A stretch of 64,000 nucleotides of DNA from Liolophura sinensis (taxonomy: Eukaryota; Mollusca; Polyplacophora; Chitonida; Chitonidae), in contig NC_088298.1 in the NCBI RefSeq assembly GCF_032854445.1, positions 1,856,160 to 1,920,159 on the forward strand. The letters run 5' to 3'. The translations under genes were made by a program, and so were the position numbers. The notes below the pieces were generated by a model. It was not told the origin of the DNA, did not search any database, and saw only the letters and a program-made list of their open reading frames with translations. Shown here one piece after another: positions 15,201 to 24,300 of the stretch; the first letter of the stretch is position 1, and every line of letters begins with the position of its first letter.

Positions 15201-18200
15201 ACCTGACTTTACCCACCTCACACTACCTTTCTCACATTACCAACCTCATACTATCAACTTCACATCAACCACTTCACTCTACAAACCTAAAGCTACCCAC
15301 TTCATATTATCCACCTGAAGCTACCCATCTCACATTACCCATTCCATGCTACCCACCTCACACAACTCACCTCATATTACCTATTTTACGCTACCCACTT
15401 CACATTGCACAACTCACATTGACCACCCCAAACTACCCATCTCATGCTGCTCACCTCATGCTACCCACCTCACGCTACCCCCTGACGCCCATCACCTCAC
15501 GATACCCACCTTACCTCCCATGCTACCCACCTCACGCTACCCCTTGACGCCCATCACCTCACGATACCCACCTTACCTCCCATGCTGCCCATCTCACGCT
15601 ACCCCCTGACGCCCATCACCTCACGATACCCACCTTACCTCTCATGCTACCCACCTCACGCTACCCCCTGAAGCCCATCCCCTCACGATACCTACCTTAC
15701 CTCCCATGCTACCCACCTCACGCTACCCCTTGACGCCCATCACCTCACGATACCTACCTTACCTCCCATGCTGCCCATCTCACGCTACCCCCTGACGCCC
15801 ATCACCTCACGATACCCACCTTACCTCCCATGCTGCCCATCTCACGCTACCCCCTGAAGCCCATCACCTCACGATACCCACCTTACCTCTCATGCTACCC
15901 ACCTCACGCTACCCCCTGACGCCCATCACCTCACGATACCCACCTTACCTCCCATGCTGCCCATCTCACGCTACCCCCTGACGCCCATCACCTCACGATA
16001 CCTACCTTACCTCCCATGCTACCCACCTCACGCTACCCCCTGACGCCCATCACCTCACGATACCCACCTTACCTCCCATGCTGCCCACCTCACGCTACCC
16101 CCTGACGCCCAACACCTCACGATACCCACCTTACTTCCCATGCTGCCCACCTCACGCTACCACCTAACACTCCCCACATTATGCTAACCTACCTTCTCTG
16201 TCGCAGGCTGCAAAAACTTACCTTCTCTTTTTTACACACACACACACAACATACCTTCTCTGTCGCCGACTGCCACAACATACCTTCTCTTTTTTACACA
16301 CTCAGAACCTACCTTCTCTGTCACAGACTGTAAGAATACATCTTCTCTGTCGCCGACTACCATAACCTACCTTCTCTGCCGCAACCTGTAGGATCACATC
16401 TTCTCTGTCACCGACTGCCACAGCTTACCTTCTCTTTCTTACACACTCAGAACCTACCTTCTCTGTCGCAGACTGTAAGAAGACATCTTCTCTGTCGCCA
16501 ACTGCCACAACCTACCTTCTCTTTCTTACACACTCAGAACCTACTTTCTCTGTCGCAGACTGTAAAAATACATCTTCTCTGTCGCCGACTATCAGAACCT
16601 ACCTTCTCTTTCTTACACACTCAGAACCTACCTTCTCTGTCGCAGACTGTAAGAATACATCTTCTCTGTCGCCGACTATCAGAACCTACCTTCTCTTTCT
16701 TACACACTCAGAACCTACCTTCTCTGTCGCAGACTGTAAGAATACATCTTCTCTGTCGCCGACTGCCACAACTTACCTTCTCTTTCTTACACACTCAGAA
16801 CCTACCTTCTCTGTCGCAGACTGTAAGAATACATCTTCTCTGTCGCCAACTGCCACAACCTACCCTCTCTTTCTTACACACTCAGAACCTACTTTCTCTG
16901 TCGCAGACTGTAAAAATACATCTTCTCTGTCGCCGACTATCAGAACCTACCTTCTCTTTCTTACACACTCAGAACCTACCTTCTCTGTCGCAGACTGTAA
17001 GAATACATCTTCTCTGTCGCCGACTATCAGAACCTACCTTCTCTTTCTTACACACTCAGAACCTACCTTCTCTGTCGCAGACTGTAAGAATACATCTTCT
17101 CTGTCGCCGACTACCAGAACCTACCCTCTCTTTCTTACATAGTCAGAACTTACCTTCTCTGTCGCAGACTGTCAGGAAACCGCTCCACTGTGCATTCGGC
17201 AAACAGGTTCTGTTGTCAGATCCCTTCAGGATGAAGCCATTCGAACACTCAAACGCCACAGTGTCACCAACGAAGAACGAGGACCCAATCATCCTACCGT
17301 GCTCGACGGACGACGGATCCGGGCAGGTAATAGCTACAAAGTAAAGAGAGTTAGTTCTGTATAGATTTATTGATTGATTGAGGAGTGATTAGTTAATTTG
17401 ATCATCCTGGGATAGTCTGTGTGGTCGTAGCTTATCAGTCTTACTGTTTTCTGCTAGTATTAAGCACGTCACCACAGCAGGCAACTTATGAATTCTGGAC
17501 TGACCACTGAGGGCTTGGAAAACTGTCGTTTGAAACCTTTTTCACGCTCCAAGAAGAAAGCAGAGAAGTATTTTTGTACCTTTATACGTCAGACCACATC
17601 TTAACAAGATAGATTCCGTGGCAAGATTTAAAAACTAAGCGTTTCATTTATCGCTGAAATTCATTAAACAATATGCCAATGAGAAAATACAAAAAGAAAC
17701 GCCTGATACCCAGCCAACGAGTATCAGCTCTGTTTCGTGTTCAAAGGGCCGATGTTTCTTTTAGCCTGGCGCTCGGTCTGGCCGATCTTCGTGGGCACAA
17801 GCATCGTGCTTTAGCAGCTCTGCTCGTCCTCGTCTTAGATCTCCATGGGCGTACGCATTAGGCCAAACTGGCTATATCAACATCAGGGATTTTATCGAAC
17901 ATAACAGGACCTTCTGATTTACAAAGACTCTTTCATGCAGATTTCGGGAAGATATTTTCGTAATAAATCTGAAAAAATAATGCAACGCCACCGTTTTCCT
18001 CTTTACGCAATGAATCTCCCGAAGAGGTTGCTACAGTCTCCTGCCCAATATATACGCATTGTGATACGGGCAGCCGTTTTCAGTTCCATGTTTATAAGTG
18101 GTGGTCCAAAATGCATCAGTTTAACACTTACGCTAACCGCAAAATCCGATTTATTTTATCGATATTTGTCTATCCGCTATAAGAAACCACACCGACAATC

Positions 18201-18651
18201 GAGAGCTTATAGGTTTTTTGCCGTGACATTCAGTTATCGCGTGATGCTTTCAGTGCTAGTATTGGCCGAGTTCATAAGGGCTTCTACACCATGGCTACTC
18301 GGAGTGAAATGTCCCCAATGCTGAACTTTATCTTTTCGGCTTTCAAAACTTTATAGAATTTTTACATATTTTTCTCTGCTAACTGTGTCCTATGTCCTTT
18401 TTATCTATGTATATATAGCAGCACACTTTATGTTCACTTTAAAGTGCTGTTGACAGCATACGAATACTCACGTTGACACTCAGGCGTGACCCAGCTCCAG
18501 TATCCATATTCTCCGCACGTGAGCCGCCTTTGTCCAATCAGATCGTAGTTCTCCTCACATTCATAGGTCACCGAGTCCTGAAATCTGTAGACTTCCTTCA
18601 TCGGTGTGAAAGTCCCTTGCAAAGGACTAGTCGGTGGTTCACATGTGACCG
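3140..18651 (-). CDS. CFB: Complement factor B/C2-like protein (partial gene, 8 exons in window)
   Basis: In factor B and C2 this architecture forms the protease subunit of the C3 convertase: sushi modules and the vWA domain bind C3b in a Mg2+-dependent way and a C-terminal serine protease cleaves C3. Eight minus-strand exons join in consistent phase: 18472-18651, 17154-17333, 14156-14329, 10580-10848, 7863-8004, 5756-5872, 4168-4371, 3140-3276. They give about 467 residues: three sushi modules, a vWA domain with all three MIDAS loops (DVSGS, STATN, ITDG), then the start of a trypsin-like domain (NWPWMAGL). Order, spacing and vWA sequence match factor B/C2 rather than other vWA proteins. The signal peptide exon was not found upstream of 18651. 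The catalytic His/Asp/Ser exons lie left of the window. Introns are full of minisatellites. Secreted localisation is inferred from the family. Confidence 0.85.
3277..4167. other. Intron with SINE-A fragment
   Basis: Intron between factor B-like exons 7 and 8. About 3597-3695 is a degraded minus-oriented SINE-A piece (ttttacgccgtgctcaat, then the gagaaaacccggccgagccc block). No other gene or repeat was recognised. Confidence 0.55.
4168..4371 (-). CDS. CFB: Factor B-like window exon 7: end of vWA domain
   Basis: 204 nt, phase 1 to 1, acceptor gtgtttag, donor gtaagtt. It encodes GMHNEYGSPVGTINNL, then DVDVYTIGIGAEVDDKIL and ADLESLTNML. These correspond to the factor B stretch from the LHNMGGDP region through VYVFGVG to the last vWA helix. 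Confidence 0.92.
4372..5755. other. Intron between factor B-like exons 6 and 7
   Basis: Apart from the ~60-bp array at 5059-5440, this intron shows no coding or known repeat signal. Confidence 0.5.
5059..5440. repeat. About 60-bp tandem repeat, ~6 units
   Basis: Units share aggctcgagcatccgggttc and a following gggggtgataaataacat block. A short caaat-rich tract at about 5256-5280 interrupts the array. Small ORFs across it are repeat artefacts. Confidence 0.85.
5756..5872 (-). CDS. CFB: Factor B-like window exon 6: vWA MIDAS loops 2 and 3
   Basis: 117 nt, phase 1 to 1, acceptor gacatttag, donor gtaaga. It encodes GSKSTATNLAVQAV (the MIDAS Thr loop) and NAIIIITDG (the MIDAS Asp). It aligns without gaps to the KSGTNTKKALQAV and VIILMTDG segments of factor B. 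Confidence 0.92.
5925..6350. repeat. 51-bp minisatellite, 8 units
   Basis: Units share gatggatatctacatgtaaa and ggtgtccaaaattacagcaa. They lie directly upstream of the acceptor of factor B-like exon 6. A further partial unit resumes at 6727-6752 after the inserted SINE. Confidence 0.92.
6346..6721 (-). mobile_element. SINE-B, near full length, inserted in the 51-bp array
   Basis: Reading minus, it has a tRNA-like head (gatagcacagttggtagagc, then gatccaggatcagtcctggg as box B), a body, and a tail of gtcgtcaaatgactgaaaaa followed by a cactcactcact-type run. Part of the head is locally duplicated (two ctcgaccca copies near 6630-6660). Confidence 0.9.
7060..7640. repeat. About 105-bp higher-order repeat, ~5 copies
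   Basis: Alternating blocks: ggttattacgctcgtcattt, then cgactcgtaacatcagacag, then ggttactacgccg. They lie in the intron downstream of factor B-like exon 5. Reading frames through it are artefacts. Confidence 0.88.
7644..7853. repeat. 12-bp minisatellite next to exon 5 donor
   Basis: About 17 degenerate units of cgtcaaccagaa / cgtcaatcatca. On the minus strand the array begins about 10 nt after the donor of factor B-like exon 5. The exon frame continues open into it, so intron retention would append a (V/I/N)DVM-type repeat. Confidence 0.9.
7863..8004 (-). CDS. CFB: Factor B-like window exon 5: vWA domain
   Basis: 142 nt, phase 0 in and 1 out. The acceptor is ggttgacag (exon starting TTGGGAGTT) and the donor gtgagt. 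It encodes LGVSRKIDGTRVTVISFAGD and on to KIDSLDRIE, matching the factor B segment that follows the first vWA helix. An AG 14 bases further in would break the frame with exon 4, so the upstream acceptor was chosen. A 12-bp minisatellite starts about 10 bases past the donor. Confidence 0.85.
8478..8615 (+). mobile_element. SINE-A fragment
   Basis: Contains the head (gctccgtggcc, agcgcagcacaatgaccca), catccagctcatgctgac and a decayed 3-prime part ending gggtacggcg. Confidence 0.7.
8620..9780. repeat. 31-bp minisatellite, ~36 degenerate units
   Basis: Core attagatatcacacggagct plus cacagagtt. Local higher-order copies occur (about 8950-9120). The array fills most of the intron between factor B-like exons 4 and 5. 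Confidence 0.92.
9797..9970 (-). mobile_element. SINE-A, 5-prime truncated
   Basis: A TTTAT-repeat tail, then gattggtgttttacgccg, then the cccacaaccatccgcaggtt core. The tRNA-like head is missing. Confidence 0.9.
9971..10579. other. Intron sequence without recognised features
   Basis: Downstream intron of factor B-like exon 4. No repeat or exon is supported. Confidence 0.4.
10580..10848 (-). CDS. CFB: Factor B-like window exon 4: linker and start of vWA domain
   Basis: 269 nt, entering with two bases of a split codon and ending in phase 0. The acceptor is gcttttccag and the donor gtgagg. The first ~50 residues form a linker (DAAEMFNRKLDTL and following). Then comes the first vWA strand and MIDAS loop, NVFILVDVSGSIEE, with Asp and two Ser in DxSxS. 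At the position where vertebrate factor B carries the Arg-Lys bond cut by factor D, I see MGRAIQVG, with a single Arg followed by Ala. Confidence 0.9.
10985..11155 (-). mobile_element. SINE-C fragment
   Basis: The block with gccattccgaagacaccggg, cacccaatcacg and gggccgaccaatgcttg matches the antisense of the element at 33470-33750. Confidence 0.55.
11330..11880. repeat. About 41-bp minisatellite
   Basis: Degenerate units of ttacctcgcttcgctacttc and cttctttacgtacta. It lies in the intron upstream of factor B-like exon 4. Confidence 0.88.
12103..12420 (-). mobile_element. SINE-C, near full length
   Basis: The right end, read minus, is tRNA-like: ttcggtggcctaatggttag (box A) and a gtcaggtcaaacc box B. 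The left end carries gacgtcgtacttagcaattt and the gtcatatgacgac tail shared with SINE-B. Confidence 0.75.
12421..13034. other. Intron sequence without recognised features
   Basis: No exon, SINE or array is recognised in this part of the intron between factor B-like exons 3 and 4. Confidence 0.4.
13035..13960. repeat. 18-bp minisatellite, ~51 units
   Basis: Unit ggcggtaagctgaccaat with gcgaca / gcggta variants. 18 bp is a multiple of 3, so two minus frames stay open for over 300 codons (AIGQLT repeats). These are repeat artefacts. Each plus-strand unit contains ggtaagct, antisense to the resident gene. Confidence 0.95.
14156..14329 (-). CDS. CFB: Factor B-like window exon 3: sushi module 3
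   Basis: 174 nt, phase 1 to 1, acceptor gcctttgcag, donor gtaagtct. It encodes DTDCPVLGTPIGG, VTFSCGENF, RVCLKNGMWSG and TFCR: four Cys and Trp in sushi spacing. A third consecutive CCP matches the usual count in vertebrate factor B and C2. Confidence 0.9.
14390..16185. repeat. CACCTCAC-type minisatellite with 62-bp higher-order block
   Basis: Short ~15-bp units (cccacctcacgctac) fill 14390-15470. From about 15470 to 16160 they are organised into ~11 near-identical 62-bp units containing ccctgacgcccatcacctca and cgatacccaccttacc. One SINE-A interrupts the array at 14973-15137. It lies in the intron between sushi exons 2 and 3. Confidence 0.93.
14973..15137 (+). mobile_element. SINE-A, 5-prime truncated, inside a minisatellite
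   Basis: Core aaacctgcggatggtcgtac, then cctcccaccataatgctggc, then gtacggcgtaaaacaccaat and an A-rich tail. Confidence 0.92.
16185..17153. repeat. Splice-donor-derived tandem array, ~87-bp units
   Basis: About ten ~87-bp units, each carrying agaacctaccttctctgtcg and cagactgt. On the minus strand this is the last 19 nt of factor B-like exon 2 followed by its donor and ~10 intronic nt (gtaagttctg in the gene, gtaggttctg in the array). A second diverged half-copy occurs in each unit. The array starts right at the exon boundary. Confidence 0.92.
17154..17333 (-). CDS. CFB: Factor B-like window exon 2: sushi module 2
   Basis: 180 nt, phase 1 to 1, acceptor ctttgtag, donor gtaagttc. The translation runs from PITCPDPSSVEHG through VAFECSNGF and TCLPNAQWSG to LTVCDRE, with four Cys and the sushi Trp. 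It has no internal ATG, so simple ORF calling misses it. Its 3-prime end and donor are the seed of the tandem array at 16185-17153. Confidence 0.9.
17334..18471. other. Intron between sushi exons 1 and 2
   Basis: Nothing recognised. A 129-codon plus-strand ORF at 17935-18324 has no features I can assign and is antisense to the gene. Confidence 0.45.
18472..18651 (-). CDS. CFB: Factor B-like window exon 1: sushi module 1
   Basis: 180-nt exon, phase 1 at both ends, as is typical of single-exon sushi domains. The acceptor reads ttgtccacag and the donor gtgagt. It encodes a module with four cysteines: TCEPP near the start, YECEENYDL, LTCGEYGYW and PECQ at the end, including the Trp before the last Cys. 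The ATG seen just upstream in frame is intronic. The preceding exon must donate one base and was not identified. Confidence 0.88.
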
Positions 18652-19029
18652 CTGTGGACAAAAACAGCTGTTGTTACAACAGTTTGTTGGAGAAACGCTA
18701 TCAAGCACTATAATTTTAATGGTAAAAGATACATGAAAATGGATAGTGTGGACGAAATGCCAACAGCATTTAGCACCTAACTTCTCCCCCTTTCCCTTCC
18801 TTATGGAGAGGTGTTTTCAAAAGCCATTAAACAGCCTTCTGTCATTAGCTCTACCACTTACGTAGAAAAAACCGCCCATAGTGTGGTGGAAAAGTGTCAG
18901 GGCTGAGAACTTTATGACCCCGGCCCCTTTTTGCTTTGTCATATGCTAGATATCCATCCGCTGAGTTTGGGGCTGTGCTATTGACTGTGACACATCACAA
19001 CCCTGGCACTAGTGATACTGTTATATTCT

Positions 19030-19294
19030 GTACTAGCTCAGTCGGTTAACGCGCTAGCGCAGCGTAATGACCCAGGAGTCTCTCACCAATGTGATCGCTG
19101 TGAGTTCAAGTCCAGCTCATGCTGGCTTCCTCTCCGGCCGTACGTGGGAAGGTCTGCCAGCTACCTGGGGATGGTCGTTGGTTTCCCCCGGGCTCTGCCC
19201 AGTTTTCTCCCACCATAATGCTGGCCGCCGTCGTAGAAGTGAAATATTCTTGAGTACGCGTACTGCGTAAAACACCAGTCAAATAAATAAATAT
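19030..19294 (+). mobile_element. SINE-A, full length
   Basis: tRNA-like head with box A ctagctcagtcggttaac and box B gagttcaagtcc, then the conserved core gggaaggtctgccagc, then ccaccataatgctggccg, ending cgtaaaacaccagtc plus an AAATA tail. Confidence 0.95.
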
Positions 19295-19516
19295 TCTGTA
19301 CACATGTTAATGCTTTCCGCCAGATCATGTAGTTCACGAAACCTTCATTACACACAAATATATCCCACACAAATCGTTACATATGAACTTTCTTTTGAAA
19401 ATCTGCACTAATTTCTTGTGCTTAAAGTATTCTGTATAGAAGTCACTTTTCGGAAAGATCGTGAGGATACAGGTCTTGGGACAATTAAAGCGTTTGGTAG
19501 ACGAGGCTGGTTGTAG

Positions 19517-19812
19517 AGTGAGTGAGTGAGTGCTTGGGGTTTAACGTCGTACTTAATAATTTTTCAGTCATATGACGATGAAGGAATCCTCAGGGTGCAT
19601 GTACGTGTAATGTGCCTCCTTGTTGCAGGACGGATTATCTTTAATCAGGTGCTGCCTCACCGAAGGTAAGTGAGGCGCCCCGCCCGAGTACTGATACTTG
19701 TCAACCAGCCGTTGCACTATCCCCTTCATGCTGAAAGTCAAGCGAGGAAGTTACAACTTTCTCTTTTAAAGTCTTAGGTGTGACTCAACCCAGGATTGAC
19801 CCTGGATCTAGC
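19517..19812 (-). mobile_element. SINE-B, nearly full length
   Basis: Starts (plus) with gagtgagtgagtgcttgggg, then ttcagtcatatgacgatgaa, and ends in acccaggattgaccctggat, the antisense of box B. The tRNA box A end is truncated. Confidence 0.9.
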
Positions 19813-20655
19813 AGGCTGGTTGTAGGTAACTACATGCAACAAGAGGAGTTCATTGTACAGAAAAATGTTCCCCTTTTCAAGGTGTCAGATTCGCATGTGA
19901 TAAATTTGAAAATATTGATTAGTTGTGAATCTATGGGAAAAAAGCTGGTAGTGTCAACTGCAATATCCGCAAATTCGCAATTTTTTTTGTAGGTAATAGA
20001 GTTGGGAAAAGTTGATTACGACAAATAAATTATGCACAATTTTTTAACTAGCACAAACAGCAACATTTTCGGAAATTTCATGCATGAAAGTGTCCACTAC
20101 ATATATACATGTTAGTATACATATATATATATATGTATACTAAAGTGCTTGTCAGTGTGCAAAATTTTTACTTTTATGGCAACAGTTGTCGTGGCATTTA
20201 CGCCCCAAGCTAGACAAATGCACCCAACAGTAACTGACGTGAAAAAAAAATGTGTATGAACAAAAACCTTAACAAAACATCTCTTTTTTTAAAAAATCTA
20301 GGTACAAGTATACGTTTGTGTCTCTTATAGGCCTAAAACCTGTTTCCAAACTGGCTATAACTGCACCAAGATGCCTCTAAAAGGTTATTTTGTGGTTGAA
20401 CTTCGAGGAAAATACTATGTATTTCCTGAACTATTTGATTTGAAATCTTGTGCAAGGGAAAAACACAACTTTTTCTGGCAAAAAGTTTTCACCGTTTTTA
20501 GTAGTAATTTCATCACATGCTATTGCCACGCAAGTTTTCTTCCCTTGAAGATGACCATCCAATACTGACAATCCAATCTAAATACTATTATTATTAACGC
20601 TCTATGATAAAACAGTTTGAGAAACGAAAACATTTTTAGACACAAGAGGATAACT
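19813..20655. other. Intergenic, no gene recognised
   Basis: AT-rich. A perfect 32-bp AT-rich palindrome sits at 20112-20143. Short ORFs (for example 20371-20568) show no recognisable domain. Confidence 0.4.
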
Positions 20656-20965
20656 ATCTATGAAGTCCTCAAAGCATCACCAGACACGGTTAAAGGATAT
20701 ATAAAAGAGGAACCCTAAAACGCAGATTATGCTTTCAAAGGAAATGAACAGCTTATGCCAAAAAATTAGAAAAGAAGTTTTTATGAAGTCGTAAAAGCAC
20801 CACCAGGCGAGGTTAAAGGATACATGAAAAGGAACCCTAAAACGCAGATTATGCTTTCAAAGGAAATGAACAAACTTATACCAAAAAATTAGAAAAGAAC
20901 TTATTATGAAGTCGTTAAAGCACCACCTGGCGAGGTTAAAGGATACATGAAAAGGAAAACAAAGA
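20656..20965. repeat. About 124-bp tandem repeat, 2.5 copies
   Basis: Copies share gaagtcgttaaagcaccacc, gttaaaggatacatgaaaag and cgcagattatgctttcaaag. Confidence 0.85.
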
Positions 20966-21149
20966 TTACGGCAAACAAATACAAAAAACATTTCAGGCAT
21001 GTTTTATTTCTGGTATTTGCGCCTATACGATTTTATTTCTGGTATTTGCGCCTATGCAATTTTATAAATGTTTTCCACATTGAAAGGAAATTTTCGGAAC
21101 TGACATCATCGATTTCAGGACTGGCTCCCCCGCCCTGATTTTACATCCC

Positions 21150-21900
21150 AAAAAGAAAGCATTTTGGGACATTTATATGGTAGAAAATATCCCAAACGGC
21201 CAATTCAGAAATTAAGAAGCGTTTTGGAACATTTATATGTTAGAACATATTCTAAACAGCCAATTCAGAAATTAAGAAGCGTTTTGGAACATTTATATGT
21301 CAGAACATATCCTAAACAGCCTATTCAGAAATTAACAAGCGTTTTGGAACATTTATATGTTAGAACATATCCTAAACAGCCTATTCAGAAATTAACAAGC
21401 GTTTTGGAACATTTATATGTCAGAACATATCCTAAACAGCCTATTCAGAAATTAACAAGCGTTTTGGAACATTTATATGTTAGAACATATCCTAAACAGA
21501 CTATTCAGAAATTAACAAGCGTTTTGGAACATTTATATGTCAGAACATATCCTAAACAGCCTATTCAGAAATTAACAAGCGTTTTGAAACATTTATATGT
21601 TAGAACATAACCTAAACAGCCAATTCAGAAATTAACAAGCGTTTTGGAACATTTATATGTCAGAACATATCCTAAACAGCCAATTCAGAAATTAACAAGT
21701 GTTTTGGAACATTTATATGTCAGAACATATCCTAAACAGCCAATTCAGAAATTAACAAGCGTTTTGGAACATTTATATGTCAGAACATAACCTAATCAAC
21801 CTATTCAGAATTTAACAAGCGTTTTGAACATTTATATGTTGGAACATATGCTAAACAGCCTGTTCAGAAATTACGAAGCGTTTTGAAACTTATATTTTAT
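21150..21900. repeat. 60-bp tandem array, ~12 units, very homogeneous
   Basis: Strictly 60-bp period with core gttttggaacatttatatgt and cagaacatatcctaaacagc. Outer units are diverged and inner ones nearly identical. The 148-codon ORF across it is a period-of-three artefact. Confidence 0.95.
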
Positions 21901-22009
21901 ATATTTAAGGACATATCCTAAATAGTATAATGAGGAAATTAAAATTTAAAAAAACCACAACAAATGTTTAATGTATCCCTTAAATTTGATTCGGATTCGC
22001 CAAAATTTC

Positions 22010-22240
22010 TGTTATACTGAAGTGTATGTTAACATTTCACATGTTGTTGACCAACCATAATTCCTGAAGCTAGGGCAACCAATGTAGTGTGCAGTCTCAA
22101 AGTTTCATGAAAATCTACTGAAACCTGAAGACTTGTGAAGTTGCACTGATGATAAAACAGACATATAAACCGATGGACGGACAGACAGACGGTACAGTTC
22201 TATACGGTGACATAGGTGAGAGGAAAGTAAGCAGTGAATA
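22010..22240 (-). repeat. Degraded dispersed repeat
   Basis: Includes caaagtttcatgaaaatcta and ggacggacagacagacgg. I associate such motifs with dispersed invertebrate repeats; the assignment is weak. Confidence 0.35.
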
Positions 22241-22934
22241 TTGCCTACATCCGTGAATTCATCATGTCCCCTATTTCTGAGGAAATTTTTGGGGGAACAA
22301 TACAATCAATTTCATATAGTAATAACCATTTTCATGTTTGATTTTACCATTTGTTGTACTAACTACTGAAGATATAGTGATTAATGCAGTGTTCTAAACA
22401 AGGCCTGGTTGGATTTTTCAAAAGGCACATTTCTAAGGAAGAAATGAGCTTTTATCTTTCTGTGATAAGTTTTTGATGGTTTTAAATCCCGAAAGATTTT
22501 CCACTTTCGAATCGATTCTTTTGTAGAGCCTAAACTTTTTTTGTTTGATTTCATTACGTAATGCTATCAGTGGAACATACTTTTTGTCTCTTGCTTTTTT
22601 AATCCTTTAAATCAGATATCAGAGTCTACAAAAAAACTTATAGACATAGCTGAGGTTTGGGATCTTGTACAAATTACATTGAAATGGTCATGTACTCATC
22701 CCACTGTTGGAAAACATGAAACTGACAATGTTAATCATCTCTTTATAAATACATGTAATGAACATATGATGCTTGTTTTGTATGAAATAACGTTACCCAA
22801 TTCCACAAACAACATTCTACATTTTTGTTATTGTTTGGCGATAAGGAAAAAAAATTATATGACCCTGTTTGATAAAACACTATTCATAAACCTTGAAAGG
22901 AAAAGTCCTCTAAAATCAAAATAAGTATCACATA
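22241..22934. other. Intergenic, nothing recognised
   Basis: Low-complexity AT-rich sequence. The 81-codon ORF at 22679-22924 has no recognisable features. Confidence 0.35.
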
Positions 22935-23356
22935 CTAAACCACTTAAAACTATGCACAGATATACTTTGATTTATTTTTTGAGATTTTTGTGAAAAAAGT
23001 TAAAGGCGTTAAAATATTTGAATTATAAAGTGGGTTTTATGGCCCATAATATCTGAGATTAGGAACTCTGACGTCACAGGAAGTTTATCCCACTCCAATG
23101 CCGACAATGAATGTTGGAATAACTTTTTACCGATGAGTAGAACATTACCGAAATGATGTTCCCAAAAATTCTTTCATTCTGATGAACGTCAGGAAAAAAA
23201 GGTGATGTGACGTCAGAGTTCCTAGATAATGTCAGTATGGCTCATACAGCCCACCATAGTTTTCAAATATTTGAATGCCTTTCAACACTCTTCAAAATAA
23301 TCTAAAAAAATAAATAAAAGCATTTTTATGCATGGTTTTCAGTTTTCTGTATGTTC
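22935..23356. mobile_element. Palindromic MITE-like element, copy 1
   Basis: Long imperfect inverted repeat. The left arm (ggcgttaaaatatttgaatt, aggaactctgacgtcac) is mirrored on the right (gtgacgtcagagttccta, tcaaatatttgaatgccttt). Outer arms include ccacttaaaactatgcac and gcatttttatgcatggtttt. There is no coding capacity. A second copy lies at 42738-43172. Confidence 0.8.
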
Positions 23357-23763
23357 AACCTTATTTATAACCTTACATATTTTAGCATGCTTTGGCTTTC
23401 AAATTCTATTAAACAGAAGAGATAAATTGAAAACTGGTTTTGATCAAAAACATCCTTACACATACCCATAAAGGGCATTTAGCTGTCCTCTTGTCTTAGA
23501 TTTTCGCTGAAAAATATTTCATATTTCTGGCAAATAAAACTTACAAATAAAAATCCTTGACTGAAAATGACGAGTGAGTAGAAAAGCAATCAACCGAATG
23601 TTACAAACATCTGTATTTGAAAATAAATGTTTTAGTGACCACCTTCTACAGTAGAACATGCGCACATATGTAAAATGAACAACATCACATGTTTGCATAA
23701 AATAATGGCTGGTGAAAAGCTTATTTCTTGGTTTCTGGTACAACTTTTATTTTCTCTATATAA

Positions 23764-23999
23764 ATTTATTTATTTATTTGATTGGTGTTTCACGCAATAC
23801 TCAAGAATATTTCACTTAAACGACAACGGCCAACATTATGGTGGGAGAAAACCGCGACTATCGGTAGGTTGCTGGTGACCTTCCCACGTCCGGTCGGAGA
23901 GGAAGCCAGCATGAGCTGGGCTTGAACTCACAGCGACCGCGTTGGTGAGAGACTCCTGGGTCACTAGGCTGCGCTAATCAACTGAGCCAAGGAGGCTCC
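23764..23999 (-). mobile_element. SINE-A, nearly full length with internal deletion
   Basis: TTTAT tail, gattggtgtttcacgcaata, an internal deletion in the proline-box-like core, then ccagcatgagctgggcttga and the tRNA-like head ending agccaaggaggc. Confidence 0.92.
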
Positions 24000-24187
24000 A
24001 CTCATAAACAAATGAAACAGGCCGTTATAAATGACACTGTAATTGTGAAAAAGAGAAATGATAACATATCCTTTACTGAAGTTCTTATCCCCTCCAATAA
24101 ATTAGCCGGGTCATCATTTTAAACATTAGTGGTGAGGTTTATTTTCTTCAGAATGTTGTATGGTTCGATATGAATGCATGAAAGACG

Positions 24188-24300
24188 TGTACTGTGTAAT
24201 ACGTGTGCTGTGTAATACGTGTACTGTGTAATTCATGTACTATGTAATACGTGCACTGTGTAATACGTGTCCTGTGTAATACGTGTACTGCATAATAGGG
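24188..24300. repeat. 16-17-bp tandem repeat, ~7 units
   Basis: Units of acgtgtactgtgtaat. Confidence 0.85.

Noticed and set aside
17935-18324. 129-codon plus-strand ORF as a gene
   Set aside because: No recognisable domain, antisense in an intron of the factor B-like gene, no splice or start context.
18430-18470. Extension of sushi exon 1 beyond 18472
   Set aside because: A clear gtgagt donor follows the last sushi Cys, and the phase matches the next exon only with that donor.
21150-21900. Possible CRISPR-like regular repeat with 60-bp period
   Set aside because: The entire period is repeated, with no unique spacers, in a eukaryotic intron-exon context.
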